Below, piece by piece: positions 47,301 to 60,460 of a stretch of DNA of 64,000 nucleotides. The first letter of the stretch is position 1. Every line of letters starts with the position of its first letter. Under the pieces are notes generated by a model. That model saw nothing but the letters and a program-made list of their open reading frames with translations. It had not been told where the DNA came from and searched no databases. Position numbers and translations under genes: made by a program. Source of the stretch: Arbacia lixula (taxonomy: Eukaryota; Echinodermata; Echinoidea; Arbacioida; Arbaciidae); contig OZ022584.1 in the NCBI GenBank assembly GCA_963669155.1, forward strand, positions 18,850,114 to 18,914,113, read 5' to 3'.

Positions 47301-49593
47301 ATTAATCAGACGTTGTTTACGTGCATTATTTGAATTTTACACTACGTATCAGTTTCAAATTATGAATATACAGCTTGCTAATACTTCTCTATATGTTTTG
47401 CCAATGTTTCGATGGTTTTGTGGTGATCTGAAAAAGGGACGGGCTGTCTTTAAAGTTCTCTTCCTTTAGTCCATTACAGAAAATACAGATGAACTGAGAT
47501 TTCAGTCAAGCAATTTTTCCATGCCGTATAAAAGGAAAATCTGTCCCATGATGCACTGGACAGCAGATTTCGTTTGCAGTCAAATCTGCTTCCAATCTAG
47601 TGCACCAGTATAAGACCAGACGCCGACCTGACTGCAAATAAAAATCAGTATGTCGCTGCACGGTGCATTTTGGGACAACTTTCCCTTTATATTGTGGGGC
47701 ACTTACTGGGAAGTGTGTGGCCCAATAGACAACCTCTGTCCCTGACTCCTTGTCGTAGTCGATGACGCTGGTTTCGATGGCGTGCTTGTCCCATTCCTTC
47801 CTGTAGTCGAGGTCTACTTGGACTTTGAAGAATGACTTGGCTGTACAGTCGTTGTATGTTCCAAATACTGAGGAATATAAAGAAACAACATTTAGAAAGG
47901 ACTGAGCTGCATGAAATATTTAGATGTCTGAGCTTGATGGTGTGATGAATCAAGATTTCAGTTGAGCAATCCAGCACTTTCTGGGAAGTGTATAGCCCAA
48001 TATATGAAAAGGGCTAAATCTTATCCAACTGCTGCTTATTGAAAAGTCATATTCATTTTCTACACAAAAACACATGTCACATTTTCGTCTTCATTGAAAA
48101 AGAGCAAGCATTCATATTTTACCAGAAAGTATCAAACAATACTAATGTAGAGCAAATATCCTACAATATTTCATGTGTGAAAACTTCAAACTTGGGCTTC
48201 GCCAGGCTTCCTAGGGGATAGGTATTTTTCAGAATCAAGCATTGCTTATGAAAACTCTGCTAAATTTCGAAACTACATGTAATGAAACCCTTCCACATGA
48301 AACCCGAGCACAAGAGAGTTGCATGTACCCTACTGTTCTGGGGAATTGGCATCTGGTAAAGGGAAAGGGAAGAAAGGATTCTTTTTTCATGCTGAACTGG
48401 ACAAAATATACCGCGCTTCCTTCCCCTCCCCTTTACCCGATGTCAATTCCCTAGAGCGGTAGTGTATGTAAGTTCAAGTAAACTTTGAATTGGAATCAGA
48501 CTTCAGACCTTTATACTCATAGAGGGAGTCTGGGTCCATTCGCCTCCTCCACACCATCATCTCTGCCTTTGTCATGACGTTCTCCCAGGAGCTGAGCAAG
48601 GGGCATTGTGGGTTCCGGTTGGTGTAGAGCACTCCAATCAAATCAACATCCTCTAGACAGCTGAAGAGTGGGAAGATAAAACAAATATCTGGGTTCGACA
48701 GCTCATACATGGATATGGATGATAACTGGAAATATTTTCCTTTCTTTAAGCAACTTTATTTTAAATTTGCAAAATCAGCTTTCAATTGAAGTAAATCTGA
48801 ACATGAGCATATTGTCATTGAGTAAATCTTTTGGTACCAGCCTTTTTTCAAAATTATATTGCAATTGTCTGCAACAGACATCTATTTTTATCAATATCCT
48901 ATATACTAATTTAGTAAATCCAAAGAAAAGAAGCTAAAAACCTTTCAGTATCATACATTCATATTTTAACTCCAGGCAAAATGCAGACTCTGGCTGTACT
49001 AACATGACTAAGCCAAGTCTATAAATTGATCAAAGCCAAGGTAAATGTAGACGAGCACAATAATAATAAAGTCATTCATTTTATTTCTAAAATAAAAATT
49101 GTTGATTGCCTGGTAAACACAGGATAAAAAGTACAAACCTGTCAATTTTCTGGTCGCTAATTTTCTTCTGATCCCAAGCAAACAGCGCTCCACCGAACAG
49201 AACATAATTTCTCCTCCGCATGAAATTTCTAATGTTTTGTCGGGCAAAACCCACGGTATATGATTGCAGGCATCCCTCAGAATAAAGTGTCCTGTACAAG
49301 CTCATCATCTGTTGCATTCTCCTTAGTCTTTGAGTGGCATATATCTGGCACTGCCTGGCAAACAAGCACAGGCCAGCAGATATGTTATCGGAGAACCTAG
49401 GCTTGGCACGTCCATGCTGTACCCGCCAGGTCTCACGCAGAAACCGGTCGAAGAATCTGCGACTGCGGCCCCAATCCGTTGATGTCCATTTCCAGTGGAA
49501 TTCACGACTCGGATGCTGGCCACACAGGCCTGAAGGTCTCGTCCGCGCAAGGTGGTATGTTCCACTCCTCCTTAATGTCTGCAAGAAAGCCAT
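44314..49593 (-). CDS. STARD7: StAR-related lipid transfer protein 7 (six exons, 387 aa)
   Basis: START-domain carrier that in animals brings phosphatidylcholine to mitochondria. Exons on the minus strand: 49593-49139, 48660-48509, 47867-47707, 46814-46632, 46000-45916, 44441-44314; GT/AG throughout with matching phases, 387 aa (human about 370). The start is fixed by an in-frame TGA seven codons before ATG 49593. Residues 1-60 are Arg-rich with few acids (MAFLQTLRRSGTYHLARTRP), as in a mitochondrial presequence; a hydrophobic patch (YVLFGGALFAW) follows near 132-145. The START domain covers about 175-365: NVMTKAEMMVWRRRMDPDS, VFGTYNDCTAKSFFKVQVD, VVYWATHFP, MTSRDYVYARRKK, MVIKPFTSFDE, FPSTAVSWMTSTG. 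The C-terminal tail is Ser-rich. Identification rests on recalled similarity. Confidence 0.93.
44860..45440 (+). pseudogene. hAT-like transposase fragment, antisense in STARD7 intron 5
   Basis: Plus-strand reading gives CLFLQHNIPSFTRLNIELQQ then ELPKIHVLLDRLQAFL, stop, SVLTRFVKP, stop. An open stretch follows with DLVIASKVRDLL, FFSSVRQYYVSVCNYVVTKF and VEYFIRRFHFMDD. This order resembles the segment before the C-terminal dimerisation region of hAT-derived proteins. Two in-frame stops and the absence of a catalytic core show it is dead. Confidence 0.55.
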
Positions 49594-51054
49594 TTTGTTC
49601 ACATTGAAGTATCAGATGGGTCATAGAAGTACAATTTGTGTGAAAATTAAAGAGTTTCCGCCCCAAGTTCACGGCTCCATGATACGGGTTGCATAACGTT
49701 CTTTACCGGTCACCTTGCACGCACGAGTTGCATGCACGTACGTAGCGTAGCTACCGCATGGATGGAAGCAGCAGATCGGTCGACTAAATTTGATCTGTAT
49801 GGTGTCGTTGAAAAAAAAGCATCTAAAAACAAATGTCGATTAATATTTTTCACTATGAGAGAACTGGGGGAATTTCATGAAAGTTCCAGTGGTTGTAGCT
49901 CCATAAAAGTTGTTGACAAAATAGTTAGTGCCGACAATTTCAGTGAAATCATCGGTTTTGATTGGCTGAGAGGCACTAGCCTCTGACAATTACTATGGTA
50001 ACTGTCGGAGAAACACCACTTGTCAGACGAAAAATATTGATAGAATGGCATAATTCCTTTGCTTCTTTGTATATAAATATGCAATTCAATGTAACTCTCT
50101 TAAGAATCAATATAGACCAAACAAATGTTGTCATAAACATTGTTGGCACAACATAAAGACATCAAAGTTTCAAATTTGGATTGAGTCACAGCTTTAACTA
50201 ATCATAAAGGGGGATGTAACTGATTTTCAACAATGTAGAAATATGCATGGGAAAAGTTTTTCAAAACTAATTTCATTACTAATTTCATTAGTAAGAAGGA
50301 TTTGGGAAACATGAACCACAACGTAATTGAAAAAAAAATGAAATCTTAGGACTTTTTTAAATCTAATTTTTGCCCCCCCCCCCATTTTTTTTTTAAATGA
50401 AAATTACCTCAAATATTAACAATTTTGGAAACATCTTGTAGATAATTTAATTAGCTTCCATATGATACATTACGTGATGAAAACAGATATGCCTATCAAA
50501 TTTTGCATGGCAGCCATTTTTCAAATTGCCTCCATGAGCAAAATTCAAAAGGACTTAATGTCCAAATTTGCTTCGATAAATTAATTTTACATATGTGCCA
50601 AATTTTGTGTTTTTAGACAAAAGTGAAAAATTTCATCTATGCCGCTGGACTACAGATATGACACGTTGCCGAAAGATCTTCTATCTTGTACCGTAGATTA
50701 AACGAATTGTCGCCATCTATCGATGACCAACTTATCTTCAGGGTGAACTATCCCTTTCATTCTGTGTGTACCACAATGTGCATTTTTCACAAGTAACACG
50801 CACAAATCTCATACAGCAGCAGTTTTATATCTGGCACACAAAGGGTTAAGTCGTAAAATGCAGAATGACTGACACAATCAGATTAGTAAAAACTCAGCTG
50901 GGTAGAGGATTGTCTATTTTCCTGAAATTATACATTGAAAGTGACGATGCTGAAGATGTTCTTGTTCACCCTGGTCCTGATTATGAAAGTGACAATGGTG
51001 GTGATGATTAGCATAAAATAGCAAATGGAATCAATGTAAGCCTATTATAACTGG
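49594..51054. other. STARD7 5' flank and spacer
   Basis: 49700-49770 is relatively CpG-rich ('cacgtacgtagcgtagc') and is the likely STARD7 promoter side. No TATA box is seen. A right-end fragment of the CRE foldback family lies at about 50735-50762 ('cttcagggtgaactatccct'). Confidence 0.45.
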
Positions 51055-51059
51055 TGAGG

Positions 51060-51560
51060 TAGAGGAGGTTAGGAATTAAGATGGTTTCAATAAAAGCAAA
51101 AACATGAAAGAAACACATTAGTGAAGGTTTGACGAACATCGGTCAAAGGAATAGAAAGTTATTTGATCTTGAAAATTCAATTTTGCGACGTCACGTGCGA
51201 GGTGCTCTCCCATATGTAGTGTACAATGTAATTACAAAAATTGTTATTTTTCGGTTTTGACAGCGGAATATTTTTTTTCATGAAGGCAAGTGTGTAAAAC
51301 TTATTTTTGATGATGTATTAAATGCACAGGCACAAGAATGTATATATTTTTTTTTTTAGAAAATGCACATTTTCGAGAAAAATGTACACAATATAATGAA
51401 AGAGCACCTCGGACGTGACGTCACAAAATCAAAACTTAAGTAGATAATAATTTCTTATCCTTTGACGGATTTTAATCAAACCTTCACTGCTATGTTTATC
51501 TCATGTGTCTGCTTTTATTGAAACAAACATAATTTCAAGGTGAGCTATCCCTATAAATAT
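51060..51560. mobile_element. Foldback MITE of the CRE family, copy 5
   Basis: Arms 'gaaggtttgacgaacatcgg ... cgacgtcacgtgcgaggtgc' and the inverted 'gagcacctcggacgtgacgt ... taatcaaaccttcactg', ending 'aaggtgagctatcccta'. TGACGTCA at 51417-51424. Confidence 0.75.
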
Positions 51561-52067
51561 CTTGAAACCACTGATTTGAATTTCAGCATCGACACTTCAT
51601 CAACGTTCGCTAAGGCCTCTCACACATGTGCAGAGCTTGTAGGAGGTAAATTGCCAATTCGTCTACTGCCATTTCGTCAAAAACGGCAATAAACCCTAGT
51701 AAGATACTTGTATCCCATTTCCTTCCACGCCGCAACACTCGTTGGCGTCAGGCTAGATATCTGCTATCCACGGCACATCTTCACTTCCTTTCCACTTAAA
51801 TTGGGCAGATAGGCATCTACATCTCTACTAAAAAACTTGTACCACATATCAACAGAGGCGTGAGGATTCCAAAAACCTTTTCACACTTCACTCTTAGACC
51901 TACGACCTGCTTCGTCGAACACAGTGTGACAAGCACAGAGCTGGTTTTAATGTCTTCTTGCCTTCTCCCCGCGCCGACTATTCCTTATCGCACTCATCTC
52001 CCAAACGACCAATCTTCGTGCTGATCCATTAGCCAGTGTTAGTCGTGGAAGTGATCTGTATGCTTTG

Positions 52068-52272
52068 TTGTCAGCTTCTCGAATTGGCGTCCTGTATACG
52101 TTGTTTGATTGAAACAAAATAAGACAATCCAAAAGAAGCAACTTTGCTGAACTATCAGGCTATTTTGCGTTGTCAGCTTTCCGAATCGGTGTCCCGTATT
52201 CGTAGTTTGATCGAAACGAAATGAGATAATCCAAAAGAAACACATTTGCTGAAATAGCAGGCTATTTTGCGA
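52068..52272. repeat. Two tandem ~105 bp units
   Basis: Both contain 'gttgtcagctt', 'gtttgatYgaaac', 'gataatccaaaagaa' and 'caggctattttgcg' (R/Y variants). Confidence 0.8.
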
Positions 52273-52689
52273 TAAGAGAATGGAGGTCGGACATGCACAC
52301 ACTATCGATCACATTCTTCAACCCTCAAAAGGGAACCTCAAGATCTGGCCTGGGACTGCAAAATCTTTTAATCTAAAAGGCCTCGCTTGGACTTAATCCC
52401 TTCTGCGCCAGACAGAATACCACTCTCTAACGCATCACTTGGGCCAAAGCGTTAACTCTCCTTTGCCAGACAGAGACTGCGGTGTTATAAGAATGTTTAA
52501 TGTTGCCGAAAATGTCACCATGGTAGACAAATAAAACTAGCCATCGAAAGAAGCGACAGTAACATATGAAACAGTAACATAAATTATGTATACAAAAAAT
52601 GCCCAGCAGAAGGCAAAACTTGTTCTCATTATGTTTTTGAATAGAGGGGGAAACAAAGGGGATGGAGAGAGAAAGGCGGAGATGGAGGA

Positions 52690-52698
52690 GAAAGAGAG

Positions 52699-52751
<53 letters not shown>

Positions 52752-52954
52752 AGTCACGTCCCTGGATAGAGAGAGAGAGTGAAAGACAGAGAGAGAGCGA
52801 CAGAAAGCGTCAGAACGAGATAGGTGAGGAGGGGGAGGGAACGGGCATGAGAGATGAACAGCAACCATGGTAACGAGAGAAAGAGAAAGGTGTATACAAT
52901 GTATAAACAGAAAGCCGGAGAGATAAATCGAGAGACAGAGAAAATAGAGGGAGA

Positions 52955-53042
<88 letters not shown>
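52690..53042. repeat. (GA)n microsatellite cluster
   Basis: Runs at 52691-52750 and 52968-53041 with GA-rich sequence between. Confidence 0.95.
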
Positions 53043-53046
<4 letters not shown>

Positions 53047-53049
53047 AGA

Positions 53050-54364
53050 GTGGGGAGATGGGCGCACACGGTGGTAGTCTTTTTCTCACCAGAGTCGAAA
53101 TATAATCGCCATTTCGCATTCTTCTTTCAAGAAGGCGCCATCGCCGAGAATTCACGACCATTATCACACTCTCGAAGGAGCTCCTCTCTCTGGTCGGATT
53201 GTCTATGATCACCGTCTGGAACTTTTCTTGTTTCTCCCCATATTATCTTCTTTTCTGAGGTTTCTCTCTTGGAGTAGTCACTATTCAATAAAGAAAGCGG
53301 TGTCATACCTGTTTTTATACGTGTTAGAACTGGAGCGTTCCTCCTTTCATCAATTTACAGTTGCCGAGAAAGCCTCTCGTGCAGATTGGTGAATTGCCGC
53401 TAATGAGAAGAGTAAACTACATTCGTCTACTCCCAGTCTTGAGACTGTCTTCAGCAAAGGGGAAAGGGTGAGGGAAGATCCTATCTTGGTTACCCAAACA
53501 GTTTGTCTGTGCCGAGTCCTGGAGTCGGACCATTTTGCATTTTGGATACGTTTTAATCTGGCGATACGACTTGAATCGGCAGCGACAGTGTTTAAAAAAG
53601 TGTCGACATTTTATCACTCTTATCACCCGGGAGGTTAGCTATAAGCATCTCGTCCTGCCGGGCCCGACACGGCGTAAATGTGTCTCTGCGATACGAATCG
53701 GTAAGTCTAGATTTACATGCGATACAGTCGCTGCAACTTGGCTTTTTCTATTTTGTTTTTGTCGTGCTTATGTCTTGCTGTGTCTTTTTTGTAGAGATAC
53801 AATTCTAGTCGTACATCCTGACTTTCCTCTTGTTGTTCGTGTGCGGTGAGGGACGTGAAAACACAACTCCACGTCTGATAAATGGAGGCGTGAAAAGAAA
53901 ACGGAAAAGAGGAATAAAACCATTTGCTTTTGAGTCGTAGAAATGTGTGCGTGTGAGTGTGACGGGTACTAAAAAAAAAGAACAATAAAAATCAATGTCA
54001 TATCTGAAAGTTTATGATCATTAGCTATTGCAATAAGTGTATTGCTTGAATTATATAACATGTCCGGAGCCAGAGTGATGTAAGCGTAGGAGGGGGGGGG
54101 GGGGGGGGGGGACACTCCCACCCCCTCACCCGCCCCTCTCATCACACATAAACACAGGCCCACACAATCGCATGTCGTCTTACGTTGCATTACCTCTATG
54201 TTTACTTCATGATACAGACAACTCACGCGTCATATCAAAATGATTAGTCATTGTCATGCATCACAATAGTGATGGCTTATTTCTCATCGTTTATTTTTAC
54301 TCTGACGTCACAATTTGTTATCAAAATGTGTCGTTACAAAACTTACTACAGTGTACTACTACTA
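53050..54364. other. No supported gene
   Basis: Mixed sequence; an isolated strong donor-like GGTAAGT at 53700 follows a CpG-containing stretch (53540-53700) but no partner exon is visible. A poly-G run lies at 54092-54112. Confidence 0.4.
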
Positions 54365-54820
54365 CTAAACAGACGCATCCGAGATTGAGCTCACAATGCA
54401 ACGCCATGAATCTTTATTTATCATCAATCTCTTCAAGTTCCCAGTTTCACACCGGATGTCCCTTACAATACAGTCCATGTAGTTCAGAGGTCTCCTTCCA
54501 CTGTTAGGTAATGGGAGTCTCATGCAGATCACGTCTGATATTACATGTATTACCTGGTCTTTATATCTAAAGCAGTGACCAGCGAATTTCGTTCGACGAT
54601 GAGCAACATTGGTTGCGATATGTGGTATGTTTCCGTAGATCTCTGGTTTTGTTTTGTGCTCCCTCCAACTAATATTTTGTACCCTCATGAGTAACCGAGT
54701 GTATGTGCCATCGATCCGGTCCTGTAGTTCCTTTTTATGGTCCTTGTCTCCGAACCATAAAGAAGGATGCTCTCGACGCAGGCCCTACAAAACTTCACCT
54801 TCTTGATTACCTATTCATGT
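54365..54820 (-). mobile_element. LINE ORF2 C-terminal remnant
   Basis: Minus-strand reading includes CVESILLYGSET, then (after a frame break) MRVQNISWREHKTK, RRTKFAGHCFRYKDQVI, SGRRPLNYMDCIVRD and NKDSWRCIV. This is the classic RT thumb to C-terminal pattern of a non-LTR retrotransposon. 5'-truncated and frameshifted. Confidence 0.85.
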
Positions 54821-56270
54821 GGTAATGATGCATTTTGGGGAAAAGAAATGGTTGGGTGAGGGGAATTCATTCAATTATTAATTTATGTGATTGTATTTTT
54901 TCGTAATATATTCCAATTCAAAATAAACTCTGTATGAATTATAGATGTATTGAATGAATAAAATAAAGACAATTCTAAAATTATATCCCCCCCATAAAAA
55001 ATCCAACAACAACAACAACAACAACAACAACAAAACGATACAGTTAACAGACAATTTCATGAAAAACTATTTGTCTACAGGTGACAACAAATGGTATACA
55101 TTGGCATAGAAGCACATTCGAGAATATTTGACCTTTAATACAAAAAGTGGGATACCACATATAAATATGTGTGTTAACGATGATGGTTCATCTGTGGTGT
55201 TTGTTATCCATTTGAATTGATTGAATTAATTTTCCGATAAAACATTAACATTAAACAAAACATTCATGTAAATAAACATCGAATGTGTGAATAGCCCCAC
55301 TCAGTTGTACCAACATGACACAGCTGTTCTTTCGGGGGTCCAGAATTTATTTTTTAATTATTATTATTATTATCAAGGACATACATGATTTGGCATAAAA
55401 TACCATTCATACATTGAAAACGAAAAAAGATAAATGCATGTTTATCCAAGATACGGGTAATCGAAATATCGTATGTATTCACTGATGTATTTTTCGTCTT
55501 ATTTGTATTGACTGAACATGACAGTTATCTATTTATTCATTTCCAGTTTTATTTAAGCAAGGTGGCCTCTTCAGTTATAAAACTGCTGTCACTAAGGGCC
55601 CTGAGTGAGTTATGAGTGTGGACTGGCCCTTAAGGATGTTCATAAATATAAGAGTAACCATAGCAACAGAAACACTTTTTCAAAATCGCCTTCCACCTTC
55701 TACATTTACCGTCTTGACACGGAGCTTCGAATACCTTCTCAAGATGTCTATCTTTGCCGCCGACACGGTCGCGGCTAAAGGAGACACTCTGTCATGGTTT
55801 CACAATCCTTACAATATGGTAGAGAAAGCGGAGTGTTGAGGATGTACTTTCGCTAAGCTGCCGCAAAGTGACATCATTTCTAGAGGGAGGGGAAAGAGGT
55901 CTGTCACATTCTTACATAATTCGTATAAATAACGGCGAGTGCTAGACGTACTTTCCCTGCTCATCCTCGAGGTCTTCTATCTGTCATTCCATCTTCACGC
56001 ACCTCATCGTCTGTTTCCTTAACGTGTCAAATTTTCTCTCATTGTTCCAGCCCGGTGACTTTATCTGATGTAGAAGAATTTTTCTCTTCAATGATAAGAT
56101 ATTTGGTAAAAAAACGTGTATGGAGTATCAAAATAATAGTCATGGTTAACACGAATTTGAGCTTCGTGCTGTCATTTTATCCTCACTCTTCTTGTCCCTT
56201 GTTTTTGTCCCTCTATTTATTATTATTCTCTGTCTCTTTATAAAAGTCATGTCTCAGTAATAAAACGCAT
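54821..56270. other. No supported gene
   Basis: AT-rich, with a (CAA)n run near 55005-55033 and ATT repeats near 55360. Nothing recognisable. Confidence 0.5.
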
Positions 56271-56272
56271 CG

Positions 56273-56275
<3 letters not shown>

Positions 56276-56330
<55 letters not shown>

Positions 56331-56376
56331 CCTCTTTCTCTTTCTACCTCTCCCTCCTCCCCCCTCTCTCTCTCTT

Positions 56377-56456
<80 letters not shown>

Positions 56457-56759
56457 TCTCTCCCTCTTTCTCATTTTACCTCTCCCTCTCCCTCCGCCCC
56501 CCCTCTCTCTTTACCCTTATATCTGTTTGTCCATCCCCTCTCCAGTCTCTACCTCATTTCTATCCCTCTTTACTAATCCTCATTTTCACGACCCCTTCCA
56601 TTCTTTCTCACTATCCTATCACCATTTTACTCTCACTCTCCCTTGTCGCTCCCATTCTCCCCGATCCCCCTTCTCCATCCCATCGAAAAATCTCTCCCTC
56701 CAGCATACATACATCCTATGTCTCCTCTCTCCTTCGCCCCCCCCCCCCTCACTCTCTCT

Positions 56760-56820
<61 letters not shown>
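56276..56820. repeat. (CT)n microsatellite clusters
   Basis: Pure CT runs at 56276-56322, 56404-56452 and about 56767-56819 within pyrimidine-rich DNA. Confidence 0.95.
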
Positions 56821-56824
<4 letters not shown>

Positions 56825-56829
56825 TCTTT

Positions 56830-59200
56830 ATCTTTCTTTCATTCTTCTCTCACCATTTACTCTCACTCTTCGTTGTTGTTCCCTTCTGTCCATCCCATCC
56901 ACTCTCTCCCTCCACCCATCTCCTCTATATCTCCCCAACTCCATCCATCTCGCCCCATTCACCAAAAAACCCAGTCGCATCTTCGGCCTCTGGATGGGTC
57001 ACTTAGCAACTAGGTTAAGCGACTCCGCCCCACGGCATCCCGAACGCGCCTAAGATGTGAGCTCAATTAGTTCTGGTACATTTACCTCGGACCGGCAGCG
57101 GCGAAGGATGATGACAAGTGATACATATGCTTAGGAATGCGCTAAAAGGTCAAAATAGGGCACATATCTGGGCATACCATCCATCGATCAACCGTTGTGT
57201 CCGTGCGTCAAAAATCGTCGCAGCGAGGGAGAAATTATTGCTATTGTATTTGGCGCTTGAATGTGGATCTTTTTAAGAAGTGGGTGATAGATTTATCACG
57301 GGTGATTCCACATTGAGGTTAATGTGATGGGCATGGTATGAGATGAGTGGAGATTATTCCTTGGGGGAAGGAGGGTGAGCGATATAACGCAGATAGGATT
57401 GAATTATATGTATAGCATTAATTAGAGCTTCATAGTATTCGTGAAAGTGTCAATGCGATTAGTAACACGTGTTATCAGTATTAGAGTCTTCTCCGTATTT
57501 AGTATTTACTCTTTAACTCTGTATGTGTAATGTGTGTCACAACAATTTGGGGTTCTTCATTCCAGCAGACGAAGAATAAAAATCGGAACTAATGTTTATG
57601 TAGTTTCAAGATGAAACTTTAATTATAAGGAATGCATGAAATAATCAGATTATAATGAAACGCAATAACATACACATATCAATTGAATTGAATAATGAAA
57701 TGTTGCCTCCAATATAATAATCTTTAAACGGGAATGGGATGAAAAAACAATCATATATTAGCCGCTTCATTCTGTCTACTATTCATATATATTTTAAAAG
57801 TAATGAATTAAATTATGGGTTTACATCAAACTATCTTCGGTACAGATATCAAAAACCTGGATATGGCCGGTTGATAAGGTATGTTCAGTTCAGTTCATTG
57901 TGCAGCGTCAATACAACCCGGTTGCCTTGACGGCACGATCGCGATAACGTTGATTGTTGAAGCGCGAGCATCACAAGACCCGCTGTCGAGGTTACACGGT
58001 AGGACGTCGATGCCTGAGCTGAGGTGGCTGCAGTTGCGATCCTCGATGCTCGGCGACGTCGATGAGGAAGACCAGGAAACCGTACAGTCACCGCCCGGTC
58101 TGGTGCAAGGGCACGTGATGGCTGAACCCTTGATTAAGTTATTTTGAAGAATTGAAGACCCTGTTGCCTGCCTTCCGGAGGAATGTGTGTCCAAACGACA
58201 GCCGTCTGCACTTCCCGCTCATGACAGCAGAAATAGTGGCACCTAGGGTTGGGGCGCATACGCTCACTCTCATGCAGCAAGTCCCCAGATTTCCTCCGAC
58301 TCTCTCCCGGACAGAGGACTCCTCCCCGTGGGTGACAAAACGGGTCTTTCGTAAATCACGACAAAAGGGTTACTCACACCACTCCCTCCAACTCATGTAC
58401 TCTCGGACCCTCATTCCATCATACCAAAACAAAATCCACCAATCATGTTCTCCCAAATGTGCTCATGTTACTTACTATTACATAATACCCTTAGTGCAAA
58501 ATCAGGCAAACCGAAAAAGCGCGGGTAACAAATTAGGCACGGCTCCTAGCTGCGAAAAACAGACAAAAAAAATTCAGAATGCGATGCATCCCGTGCGCCA
58601 CAGAGCCTGGGTAACCTGTATTAGAAAACGTACAGTGTTAAGGCTTTTAGAAGATGAGTCTAATCAACTCGGCCATGTGTTGTTTAACGTTTTTACAAAA
58701 AAAAAACACATTACTGAGCAGCGTGGCTTCCATTGCCAGTCAGTATTTTGGCTTACATTTTATTTTGACAATGTGTGTATTTCTTCACCAGCAACGTACT
58801 CCAATCCCACTGAGTAGCATTTCATACAGCAAATAAAGAGTTCAAGAAAGCGTTTTTCCTTTTACAAACACGTCCAAACCTCTACAATATTGCTTAATCA
58901 TAAGTGGCATATGATAATGATTTGTTATCATTCCAGTTTGTGAAATATGATACTTGCAAGTTCTGCAGAATTCAAAGAACGCACAAAAATATAAAATGTT
59001 TGTATGGCAGGATTCTTTTTCAAATACAATTAATATCAATAGTTCAAATACAATTAATATCATGTTTCAAGTCCATATTCCAATACAAATATATATGTTG
59101 TTGGATATTGTACAAACAATGCCACTTAATCTGCAAGAAATAATAGACATCTTACCTGCAATAGATAAATCATATTTTTATTAGTCTGAACGTCAATATC
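56830..59200. other. No supported gene; moderately CpG-rich at 57.9-58.3 kb
   Basis: Two open frames of about 220 (58152-58817, plus) and 99 codons (58194-57895, minus) occur, but neither has a recognisable domain, and the long one becomes low-complexity and AT-rich. 57880-58150 is CpG-rich and could hold an unrecognised exon or promoter. Confidence 0.4.
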
Positions 59201-59204
59201 ATCC

Positions 59205-59256
59205 AATAACCACCACCACCACCACCACCACCACAACCACCACCATCATCATCATC
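59205..59256. repeat. (ACC)n/(ATC)n microsatellite
   Basis: ACC trinucleotides followed by ATC trinucleotides. Confidence 0.9.
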
Positions 59257-59964
59257 ACCGCTATTCCTCATCCTTGGCACCACCACTATTTATCTCGATG
59301 GTCAGTTTCCTCATCATCGTCATCATCATTATTATTTTTATCGATAACATCTTCAATTGATTGTGTTATTCACAGTTTGTTGGTGGTGAACAATATCAAA
59401 TGTGTCGTTCCATCTTATTCGTAACGAACTGTTAGACCTAGGCCATGTTGCATATAGTTTGTTTTTTTATCAATTATTGTAACTTACCATTAGAGGTATT
59501 TACAATAATTGAAAACCTTTATGCAAGATGGACCTCACCATTCTGTGTTAACTTTTTATGCGCCATAGGTGTCATTGTTTAAACCAGTTATACACACAAA
59601 TCACATAGAACAACCTTTAATCTGGCTCAGAACGGGTTAATAGGCCTCTTTCGTGGCGGGAATTCAAGCGTTTTGTCCCTCATATATTTCGATATCACTT
59701 TTCATTAATCACAACCCGTCCCTCTGACACTCTAGACCATACGTGGATTAATATTTATTCAGTAAGCTCGTCACGCGAGCTTCCTCCGTCATAATTCCTT
59801 TACCAACAAGAGATGTCCTTCCTTATACTGAGAAATAGTCTTAAGAGAAGTGAGGAATTCATAGCCGGAGCTAAAGTGGTCCGCGGATAACGAGGTCTAG
59901 TAACATATTTGATCCCTGACGAGGAAAGTGAAAAGGTGTGCCGTGAATAAACTTATATATGTGC

Positions 59965-60119
59965 GTCAATGTTTGTGTGTGTGTTCTTGTCTTAATGTGT
60001 GTGTGAGTGTGTGTTTTAGTCTTAGTGTGCGTATGTGTACGTGTCTCAGTGTGTGTGTGTATGTGTGTGAGTGTTCTACTACCACTACTACCATTTTATT
60101 ACTACTACTACTGCTATTG

Positions 60120-60153
<34 letters not shown>

Positions 60154-60195
60154 GACTACTTCTATTACTACTATTAATACTACTAGTACTACTTC
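59965..60195. repeat. (GT)n-rich and (TAC)n microsatellites
   Basis: Degenerate GT-rich stretch to about 60072, then TAC/ACT repeats to about 60195. Confidence 0.9.
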
Positions 60196-60228
60196 TGCTT
60201 AAACCATTCCCGATGACTCAGGGCCGGT

Positions 60229-60460
60229 TTGCCTGATTCCTTTGGCTATAATCCCTTTCTGCTCTATGAACCCACTGCATTAAGGTTAAGACCCTTCATG
60301 TCTGTATTGATGATATCCTGCCATCTTAATCTTGGCCTCCCTTCCACTATTTCACCTATGACGTTCTTGGCTAGTTTTTCCTTCATTGCTCATGTTGCTC
60401 GCTCCAGATGTTTCCACCTTCTTCGTATACCCAATTCATCTCAAACATGTCAAACATGAC
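60229..60460 (-). mobile_element. LINE ORF2 C-terminal remnant
   Basis: Minus-strand reading gives DELGIRRRWKHLERAT, AMKEKLAKNVIGEIVEGRPR and LRWQDIINTDMK. The GRPR-x-RW-x-D motif ends many non-LTR retrotransposon ORF2 proteins. One in-frame stop; dead fragment. Confidence 0.75.

Noticed and set aside
53533-53700. Non-coding first exon with donor at 53701
   Set aside because: Only one good donor sequence supports it; no promoter element or partner exon was found.
58152-58817. 221-codon plus-strand frame as a gene
   Set aside because: No recognisable motif, composition drifts from GC-rich to A-rich, and no splice or conservation evidence is visible.
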